Source of the DNA: Romanomermis culicivorax
Lineage: Eukaryota > Nematoda > Enoplea > Mermithida > Mermithidae
DNA length: 64,000 bases
Assembly (NCBI GenBank): GCA_963922205.1
Contig: CAWUHX010000124.1
Span: forward strand, 1-64,000
Direction of reading: 5' to 3'
The notes beneath the pieces are model-generated. The model made no database searches, was not told where the DNA came from, and saw only the letters and a program-made list of their open reading frames with translations. Every line of letters begins with the position of its first letter. Within the stretch, counting starts at the first letter, position 1. Position numbers and translations under genes: made by a program. This document shows positions 8,669 to 17,259 of this stretch, one piece after another.

Positions 8669-9418
8669 ATGAAACCTATTTATGAGGATATTACTTCGGA
8701 CGAAGACGACATGCCTATGGAAATTTTAGAAGATATTACTTCTGATGAAGACGACGATGAAACAATAGTGAATGAGTCTTCAGAGAATATTACCTCTGAG
8801 AAAGAAGAAGAAGAAGAAACACTCGATAATAATGTTATTTTGGAAGAAGAAGAAGAAGAAGGAACTGTTTTAGATTATGATGATGATGAAGATGATCAAT
8901 ACAAAAGTTATACGCCTTACAGTTCTGATGAGGAAGAAATTTACGAAACAGTACAAATTGGTGGTGGTGGCGGGGGTAGTGGAGGTGTAACGAATGCATC
9001 TTTTGTTGCGGATGATTTTTTCGAACTAGGTCAACCCAGTACTGTAAATATTAGGCGTTTTAATACCGAGGGTCGCGAGTACTCTGTGAACTTTCGTAAT
9101 ACTGAACATATGGATGATTTAAATGCTCAAATAGTACCAACATTTCAACGTATAGTAGAGCGAATTTCTGAGAATGTCGCTGATAATGCGTTTATAGGGT
9201 TTTCCTTTGACCATCCAGATTTGACAAAAGGTCGTGTTTTGATACCTTTTAGACCGAAACATGCTTTAACTGGAGATTTGATTGTAAACACTCTTAATGC
9301 TGTTCTTCAATCAAATGAGCAAATACAAATTGATAGTCGTCAGTCTACAATTCGTACCATTGTTGTAACACCACCTGCGGGTAGCGGTAAGCTGATTAAA
9401 ATTACTTATGTAAGATTT

Positions 9419-9450
<32 letters not shown>

Positions 9451-12400
9451 GGTATTCACAATGCTCATCAATATTTAAAACATAATGATTTTCTAAAAGA
9501 TAAACGCTGTATTATTCAAATCAGCAACACGGATGATTTATGTTTTGCTAGAGCTCTAGTTGTTGCTAGAGCTTACATTCATAAAAAAGATAAGAATGCT
9601 GAGCACAAATGGGAAAGTATTCGAAAGTCTGACAAGTCACATCTGCTGCAAACAAAGGTTGCTAAAGAACTGATGACCTTAGCAGGCTTAGCTAATCATC
9701 AAGGAGCTTGCGGTTTTCATCAGTGGGAACAATTGCAAACTGTTTTATTACCCGATTATCAAATCAAAGTTTTTAGCAGAGAACGCTTTAAAGATTTAAT
9801 ATTTAGAGGTTAGAGTTTTTTATTTTTCAGTTATTGTGTACGTATTTAGAGTTTTAAGGACCTGAAGCAACGCATGTTTTAAATATTTACCACCATGATA
9901 ACCATTACTCCGTCATTACAAAGATGCCTGGATTTTTTGACCGCAGCTACTTTTGTCCTCATTGCGATCTGGCCTACAACAACAAAATGGAACACAGATG
10001 CAGAAACGTTTGTCCTCTGTGTTACAATACACCCCCATGTAATCAATTTAATGCTCGAAAATGCAAAGATTGTCTGCGTTATTTTAAAAACGATAAGTGT
10101 TTTGCTCGACACAAGCTTGTTTTTACTCAAAGAGGTCAATCCAAACGTCAAAAAACAGGTTTATCTATTTGCGATCGTTTCAAAGTGTGCGAACAATGTG
10201 ATACACTGGTTCGACGAGCACATTCTAATCCTCATAATTGCGGTTATTTTGAATGTAAAACATGCAAGAAAAGCGTACCTAAAAAAGGTAATAGATATGG
10301 TGTAATTATTTTATTTTATTTTATATGAAAATTTTTATTTTAGATCATTTATGTTTTATGCAACCTGTTGGTAGCGAGCAAATTGAAGAGGAAGAAGATA
10401 TATTTGAAACAAATGTTGATGAGGATGAGTGTCTAGATGATAATGAAACAGGAATTACCGATAAATGTCCTGTTAATCAAAAATTTGTTTTTTATGATTT
10501 TGAGACTACACAGGAAAAAATTCTACGACAAAGCGAATTAGGGGATGTGTTCGAACACGAACCAAATTTATGTGTTGTCCATACTGTATGCGATCAGTGT
10601 CGTCAAAAAGAGGGAAATTTTTGCTGCAATACATGCGGTCAACGCGAACGTATTTTCAAAGGATCTACATGTCTAAATGATTTCTGCGAATACCTTTTTG
10701 CAAAAGGTATGAAAAACATTACCGCAATAGCGCATAATTCTCGAGGATTCGATGGACAATTTATAATGCAGTTTTTGTATCGTAATGGACATCATAAACT
10801 ACATATCATTAATAAGGGTGAATTAGTAAATTGTTTATAGTTTTTCATTTTCATCTATTTATTTATTTTTAGGTTTAGAGTTGATGTGTATCAAAGTAGG
10901 GTCGATAAAAATTATTGATTCTCTGAACTTTCTCCCGATGCCTTTGGCGGCTTTACCGAAAACATTTGGAATAAGTGAAATATGTAAAGGATATTTCCCT
11001 CATTTCTTTAACAGAAAAGAAAATTACGGATATATTGGCTCATATCCATCACCCAATATGTACGGTTACAATGCTATGAAACCTGCGGCTCGTGCCACAT
11101 TTCTGGAGTGGTATAATCAAAAGCTTGAAGCAGTAAGTTTGCAAAAGTATAAAGTTTTGCATTTAAATGCATCATTGTTTAGGGTTGTCAATTTAATTTT
11201 GATAATGAGTTAATTGACTACTGTCGTAGCGATGTGCAAGTTTTACGACAATGTTGTATGAAATTTCGCGATATTTTTATGGAAGAAACAAATGTCGATC
11301 CTTTTGAAAATTCAATAACCATTGCTAGTGCTTGCAACTTAGTTTTCCGACGTTTATTTTTGAAGCCAGATACTATTGGTGTAATACCATACAAAGGTTA
11401 TGGTAAAGAAGAAAGACAATCTGTTATAGCCTTAAAATGGTTGAAGTGGCTAGTCCATAAAAATGAAAACCTGTATATTCGACATAAACTTAATGGTGGC
11501 GAAGTTCAAATTGGAAGATACAAAGTTGATGGTTTATCAGGTAATTTTGTTCAAATTTTTGAAATTTTAATATCTATATGTTTGCTCATTAAGACACCAC
11601 AATTTATGAATTTCACGGTTGTTATTGGCATGGTTGCCCTAAATGTATGAAAAATAGATATCAATTAACAGCCGATAATAATACAAAAGCAGTCGATGCA
11701 TATGAGCGCACTTTTAACCGTGTTATGGAACTTCAATCACTCGGTTATAGCGTAGTGGAAATGTGGGAGTGCGAACTTTTACAACAACTTCACTCAGATC
11801 CCGAAATGAAAACATTTTTTGATACAGTCAAAATACCGGAACCTATAAATCCTCGAGAAGGTAAAATCTTGAATTGTTCTTTTTATTTTGTCAAAAGTTT
11901 TCTTGTTTTAGCTTTCTTTGGTGGTCGCACTAATGCTGTAAAACTGTATCATAAAATTAAGTACAATCAAGATGGTACACCTGCAGAAAAGATCAATTAT
12001 GTAGATGTATGCAGTTTATACCCGTTTGTCAACAAATATGGGAAATACCCTACAGGTCATCCAAAAATCTTTACTGAAGATTTTGAAGAGGTCAGTTCAA
12101 CGTCACAACCTTATGAGGGGTTAATCAAGTGTAAGGTTTTACCACCTCCCAAACTCTTACATCCTGTTTTACCGTATCGACATGGCGGTAAATTATTGTT
12201 TCCTTTATGCAAAACTTGCACGCATGATTCACAAAAGACCGTATGCGTGCATAACGACCAAGACAGAGCATTAGACGGTACATGGGTTACGATAGAATTA
12301 TATAAAGCCTTAGAGAAGGGATATAAGGTATATTGTTACGGTAATGGTTCTTTTTCTATGTATATTATTTTTGTTTCAGATCCTCAAGATTTTCGAGGTT

Positions 12401-13479
12401 TGGCATTATGATAACATTGAGCAATATCATCCAACCAAAAACCCCACTGGTGGTTTATTTACTCAATACGTCAATACCTTTATGAAAATGAAACTAGTAA
12501 ATTTTATATTATGTAAATGTGACAGAATTTGATTGTAATTTTTATAGGAGAGTGAAGGCTATCCTGCTAAAGCTCAAACAGATGAGCAAAAACGTGAATA
12601 CGAGATGGAGGTCTACAATCGTGAGAATATTTCACTGGATTCTTCAAAAATTTTAAAAAATCCTGGAAAGAGGGCTTTGGCTAAATTAATGCTAAATTCT
12701 TTCTGGGGAAAAGTAACTATGCATAGTTTTTTTGTATTTCATTTAATTATTTTTATGTTTTTTAGTTTGGTCAACGAAACAATATGGATAAGACTGTTAT
12801 CCACAATGCACCCAAAGAATATTTTGAACTTGTAATGAATGTCGCCAATATTATTAAGAATGTTAGACTAATCAATGAACAATTGGTGTCAACAACATAT
12901 TGTCAACATGATGATTTTGCCGAAGTCATGGGAAATACTAACGCTGTTATTGCAGCTTATACGACGGCTCAAGCTCGATTAAAGTTATATTCTTACATTG
13001 AGCGATTAAAAAGTCGAGTATTGTATTTTGACACGGATAGTATTATTTACCTGTCAACAGTTGACAAACAACAATATCAAGTACCCACTGGTTGGTGTCT
13101 TGGTGAAATGACTGACGAGTTACGTGAATATGGTTCTGGATCTTACATTACCGAATTTGTTAGTGGAGGTCCCAAAAATTACGCCTACAGGTTGTACAGT
13201 CCCTCTACAGACCAATACCGTCACGTAATCAAAGTCCGCGGTATCACTTTGTCATCAGATACTATGAAAAAAGTTAATTTTTATTCGCTTCGTCGAATGG
13301 TTTTTGCTTTTGTAAAAAACAATGGAAAAGAAGAAGTAGATGTACATAGTCTCCGTATAGAGCGTCAGCAAGATCGTAAAGTTGTTACTCGTAAAACTTT
13401 GAAAAAATTTCGTATAGTATATGATAAACGTATTTTGAAACGTAATTTTTGTACATTTCCTTATGGTTGGACTAAATAA
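8669..13479 (+). CDS. Polinton protein-primed family B DNA polymerase (POLB), 11 exons
   Basis: Eleven exons join in frame with GT-AG introns of 50-65 nt: 8669-9386, 9452-9808, 9859-10287, 10344-10817, 10873-11132, 11183-11540, 11594-11860, 11912-12327, 12380-12496, 12548-12712, 12766-13479, giving about 1424 residues. Residues 1-95 are acidic, then a Polinton-type N-terminal region. A Cys/His-rich part (exon 3, many CxxC) precedes exonuclease motif FYDFETT near 553. DNA polymerase motif A is DVCSLYP near 986, LNSFWGK ends exon 10, and motif C is YFDTDS near 1276. No stop or frameshift remains, so the gene appears functional. Each intron interrupts an otherwise collinear conserved domain. It is the only rightward gene of the element. 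Confidence 0.93.
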
Positions 13480-13485
13480 TTTTAC

Positions 13486-13491
13486 AATAAA
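13486..13491 (+). terminator. AATAAA polyadenylation signal of POLB
   Basis: A canonical AATAAA lies seven bases after the polymerase stop codon at 13477-13479, in AT-rich sequence with T-rich tracts downstream. Confidence 0.6.
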
Positions 13492-13831
13492 GTAGAATGT
13501 TGCATCGAATTAAAAATTTTTCTTTTTGATATGCAAAGATTTTTTCTTTTTTCTACATGTCTTTTACGACTATTTTTGATCATTTTTATAAAAGACCTTC
13601 TTGGTCGTTTTTGGCAGAACATCAAAATTTATACGCATGCACCCGTAAGGATAATGTTTCATCTCGTAATGACTCTCCCGAGAATTTACTCATTAAACAG
13701 ACCATTACTGACCAATTTGACCGTTTGAGATTGACTTGAACGATCGTTCAGGAATGGGGCCTCCGAGCATATTTACGCCTGCAGGTGGCGCCCTTTTGTC
13801 AAAGGGGGTCCAGGGGCGCAAATTTTTGAAA

Positions 13832-13857
13832 GGCTTCTCCTGCCCACGGGAGAAGCC
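13832..13857 (+). other. Hairpin, copy 1 (11-bp stem, CCCA loop)
   Basis: The 5' arm begins GGCTTCTCCTG and the 3' arm ends GGGAGAAGCC around the loop CCCA, followed by ATTTTT. All eleven pairs form if G-U is allowed. Compared with the second copy, four pairs have changed and all still pair. Confidence 0.7.
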
Positions 13858-14298
13858 ATTTTTACACACAATCGCTTTTTATTTCTTTTCCATGTTTTGT
13901 TCATTTTATCCCGAATCTGTATCCTTTACCGTACGTCAACTCTCCAAATTTTCTACACGCTTTTTAGGACCAGCTCGTTTGGTCATCTTTCTATAAAAGA
14001 CCTTATTTGTCTACATGCTTTTTACGGCCAGCTCGCTCTGGTCATTTTTATAAAAGACCTTCTTGGTCATTTTTGGCAGAACATCAAAATTTTTACGCAT
14101 GCACCCGTAAGGATAATGTTTCATCGCGTAATGACTCTCTCGAGATTTTACTCATTAAACAGACCATTACTGACCAGATTGACCGTTCTGACATTTGTTG
14201 ACTTGAACGATCGTTCAGAAAATGGGACCTCCGAAATATATTTACACCTGCAGGTGGCACCCTTTTGACAAAGGGGGTCCGGGGTGCAAATTTTTGTG

Positions 14299-14324
14299 GG
14301 CTTCCTCTTCCCAGAGGGGAAGCC
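14299..14324 (+). other. Hairpin, copy 2 (11-bp stem, CCCA loop)
   Basis: Same length and loop as the copy at 13832. Pair 7 has changed from T-A to C-G, pair 8 from C-G to T-G, pair 10 from T-G to T-A and pair 11 from G-C to T-G. A GTTTTT run follows. Confidence 0.7.
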
Positions 14325-14449
14325 GTTTTTACACTCAATCACTTTTTATTTCTTTTCCATTTTTTGTTCATTTTAGTTTTCCTTTTTACGTTCATCATTG
14401 ATTTTCCTTTTCCACGCACAGTAACACATTTATTACCATAATCGAAAAA

Positions 14450-14475
14450 TTACCGTAATTCTACTATTACGGTAA
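14450..14475. repeat. Inverted repeat TTACCGTAAT / ATTACGGTAA
   Basis: Two perfect 10-bp arms (14450-14459 and 14466-14475) flank a 6-nt spacer. It lies just left of the tandem repeat block at 14.49 kb. Confidence 0.6.
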
Positions 14476-14486
14476 CTCTAGAACAT

Positions 14487-14700
14487 ACATTTTTAACCGT
14501 GCGACCTATAAATCGACTTATATGTTTACTGTACGACCTATAAATCGACGAAGAAATTAACCGTATATGTTTACTGTACGACCTGTAAATCCGACAAAAG
14601 CAAAACGTGTATGTTTACTGTACGACCTATAAATCGAAAAAAAGTGACAAATTATAGGTCGTACACAAAAGATAGGAGTATCCTTAAGCGTACGACCTAT
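14487..14700. repeat. Repeats of TGTACGACCTATAAATCGA, one inverted
   Basis: The motif or a close variant occurs at about 14500, 14530, 14575 and 14620, often preceded by TATGTTTAC. An inverted ATAGGTCGTAC lies near 14655 and a further direct GTACGACCTATA near 14690. The block ends at the palindrome GGCCGGCC. It is part of the candidate Polinton right end. Confidence 0.7.
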
Positions 14701-14729
14701 ACGGGCCGGCCTTACTACTCCCTTCCACT

Positions 14730-15012
14730 GAAAAATCACGAAAATACGCTTGTTTACTCACGGGATAATTTTTTGTGTAAAGTGATCACATTTATTGAAT
14801 TCCTCGTGGTCGAAAACCCCCTCCAGCAAAAAATCACGAAAATACGCTAGTTTACACAATGGATAATTTTTTTGTGTAAAGTGACCACATCTATCGAATC
14901 CCCGCGGTCTAAAACTCCCTCCGCTGAAAAATCACGAAAATACGCTTGTTTACACCCGGGATAATTTTTTGTGTAAACTGACCGCGTCTATCAAATTCCC
15001 AATGGTCGAAAA
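14730..15012. repeat. Three tandem ~98-bp repeats, candidate Polinton terminus
   Basis: Units beginning AAAATCACGAAAATACGC start near 14733, 14831 and 14932. Each contains GGATAATTTTTTGTGTAAA and ends with a GTCGAAAACCC-like segment. A sequence related to a repeat at 63.4 kb begins soon after, so the Polinton boundary is placed at or before about 15.05 kb. Long terminal inverted repeats with internal tandem repeats are typical of Polintons, but the partner left end is outside the window. Confidence 0.6.
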
Positions 15013-15049
15013 CCCTAGTAGCCCAAAAATCCCAATAAGGCTACAAGTT

Positions 15050-15390
15050 CAATTGAAACTGCAAGTGCATTATGCGGCAAAAAATTATTTTTTTTGAATC
15101 CATAAGTATTATATAACAAAATTGGGGAATTTGGCGTTTTCCCGGACTTTGGTCAACCATATAATTGAATTGAAGCCATATTTCAAAGAAAAAAAAATTC
15201 GCATTTGAGATTACACCCCCAAGATGCTTAGGTCGAAGTATGAAGGTTGGATATGGCACATCGATTGCTGGGCATGATGGAACTGGAGGGCCTTAAAAAG
15301 TGCGTTTTTTACCTGTTTTTGGGGCGCCACCGAGCACCACTTGCAGATAAAGGCGAAATGACAAAAGGCACCCCATAGTTTGCCCCTATG
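15050..15390 (-). repeat. Dispersed repeat, inverted relative of 63371-63620
   Basis: Read on the minus strand, it shares CAAGTGGTGCTC(G/A)GTGG, a GCGAAAAACA/GTAAAAAACG-like stretch and ATTATATGnnTGACCAAAGT with 63371-63620, in the same order. It marks host repeat DNA to the right of the Polinton. No coding capacity is seen. Confidence 0.45.
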
Positions 15391-15894
15391 CCCGATATTA
15401 TGCAAAAAACCCGAAGGTTCTAGCTCTTACCGTTTTGGCTCTAGAGGGGGGGGGGACATGAAATTTGAGGGCCAAGTATATTATAGGTTGACGCTGTCGC
15501 GCCACCTATGATAATACAATAAAAGGAACAAAAATTTCCTGTAAATTGCACGAGTGACTTGTATTCTTTCAACGATCAATATAATAATACAACAATAATG
15601 CGTTGTTTGTTCCCACACCCACTCAATTTTCATTTCCTCGCAATGCATTTTAAGACTACAACATAATCAAAATAGCACAGATACAGCCTATGTGAATTAA
15701 CAATATTGTGGTGGTAATAGTATAAAATATTGGATTAGTAGTTGTAAAGTTGTAAATGCAAGTTGAACGTTGAATAAATTTTTGATGAAGTTATTTTAAT
15801 TATTTTTAGAAATAAGAAAGCTTGACATGAGTATATTATCATCAGTGGTTGATTGATAAAAATTGCATTATCCGATACCCGTTATAATTTCCTC

Positions 15895-16016
15895 AGAATT
15901 ATAACGGGTCCGGGTCCGGGTCCGGGTCTGAAAATATCAGAATATCGGGTCCAGGTCCGGGTAGCGAAAAATACCGGGTAATAACAGATAATGGGTCCGG
16001 GTCTGGGTACCCGTTG
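15895..16016. repeat. GGGTCC-type minisatellite
   Basis: Runs of GGGTCCGGGTCCGGG and degenerate relatives alternate with ATATCGGGT and ATACCGGGTA. The block ends at GGGTACCCGTTGCATCCCTA, a sequence reminiscent of hAT-type element ends, but no matching opposite end was found. Confidence 0.5.
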
Positions 16017-16031
16017 CATCCCTAATACTCA

Positions 16032-16238
16032 CTATGCTCCATAGTTTCGGCAAACGAAGCCTTACTAAGGACCACCAGGAAGTCAATTTCAATAATCTTC
16101 AAATGAATGAAAAGAGTGACCATCAAGGGCTGTGGATCACGAAGGAAACATTTATTGAATAGAGTCATCCGTAATTTTGAATAAAAGTTTACCTGGGACT
16201 TCGCTGCATCGATCATTTCAAAATGAATGAAGTAATAG
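16032..16238. mobile_element. MITE family A, copy 1
   Basis: The right terminal repeat (CTGCATCGATCATTTCAAAA...) is well preserved; the left one is degenerate (CTATGCTCCATAG). Internal segments such as TTGAATAGAGTCATCCG match copy 2. Confidence 0.55.
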
Positions 16239-17259
16239 TAATTCCAGTTCTTCCAGAAAATATTCCAGTACTGAATAATTTAAGGGATGAAGCTTCTACC
16301 GAACCAACAAAAATATATCAAACAGTAGTCGAGCCGTTTAAATAACGTGACAATTTTATTTCAGAATTGTAAATTTTACTGAATTTTGAATACATGTTAT
16401 GATTCCAACATATAAAATTACAGTTTTGACAATGTATAACCGGAATCAAAGTCGATAAAGCATACAAAATTGCAGCTCATCATGACAATGACGAAGCAAC
16501 GGTGATAACAGTGTAAGCGAAAATAAAAATGTACCTCAAAAATATGTGGGATGTTTTCGATACTCTGACAAGGAAAATGAAATACATTTTGCTTCAGAGT
16601 GTAAATTCATGTCGCCACGGTAAAACAAAATTTTGTAATTTCCAATTTTTTGCCGTGTTTAGTGCATTTCTTTCATTATTAATATATTCCTATCACCGTA
16701 CAAAAGCTGCACGAATTTTTTTTCAGTAATCCACAAGACAGATGCTCAACAGTTCACATTTACGTTGATCGGCGTGTGTGTGATATGGGAGTGGTCGATA
16801 GAATGGAAATTGCTTTTAAAATGAAAATAGTGAGATTTGTTTGGAAAAACTGTGTGAACTGGCTAATTTTGGAATAAAGCCAGAAATAATCTTCCGTTGT
16901 GGTGTCGCACCGTGTCAAAATTCACAAGACAGTAAAAACCGTAGTTATTACCGGATTTCTAAACACTTAGCGGTGATATTTTCTACATTATGAAACCATA
17001 TACTGTAGCTATAAACAGCATCATAAGGGGGGGTAGTCTTTTTGTGGGACTTGACTTTTTACACAAATCACGACCTACTGCGACAAATTCTAATGAAATT
17101 TCTCGACTGCTGTGAGCATGACTACCCGAAAAGCTTTTACGGTTAGAATTAAGGGCACTACAAAACCGACACATACACCATTAGAATAGTTTGAATAGCT
17201 AGAAAAGTTCAATAAGGAATAAGTGTATTTTTTCCGTTTCATCGTTTTAGAATAGATCG
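16239..17259. other. Intergenic DNA downstream of gene A
   Basis: About 1 kb of AT-rich sequence with no supported gene, RNA or tandem repeat. Short frames are present but lack codon structure or recognisable motifs. Confidence 0.4.

Larger units (their letters stand above)
13553..14390 (+). repeat. Tandemly duplicated non-coding module downstream of POLB
   Basis: Two copies of an approximately 370-bp unit start at 13553 and 14011, offset 458-469 bp. Each has, in order: a TATAAAAGACC box with a GACC/GGTC mini-hairpin, a conserved block around ACGCATGCACCCGTAAGGAT, the 14-bp palindrome TGAACGATCGTTCA (13737 and 14204), a CCTGCAGG palindrome, a 6-bp helix around a purine-rich loop, and a 26-nt hairpin followed by a T run. 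A partial third copy of the left end is near 13950-14010. No coding potential is seen. It may belong to the Polinton 3' flank. Confidence 0.75.

Noticed and set aside
9895-10305. Plus-strand 136-codon frame overlapping polymerase exon 3
   Set aside because: It is the wrong frame of a Cys-rich polymerase exon; the exon frame joins with both neighbours and matches the family.
14299-14330. Helitron 3' end (hairpin near a terminus)
   Set aside because: The hairpin is followed by GTTTTTACAC rather than CTRR, and there is no Rep/helicase sequence in the window.
13736-14338. Short frames within the duplicated module
   Set aside because: They are not conserved in frame between the two copies; substitutions follow stem pairing rather than codon positions.
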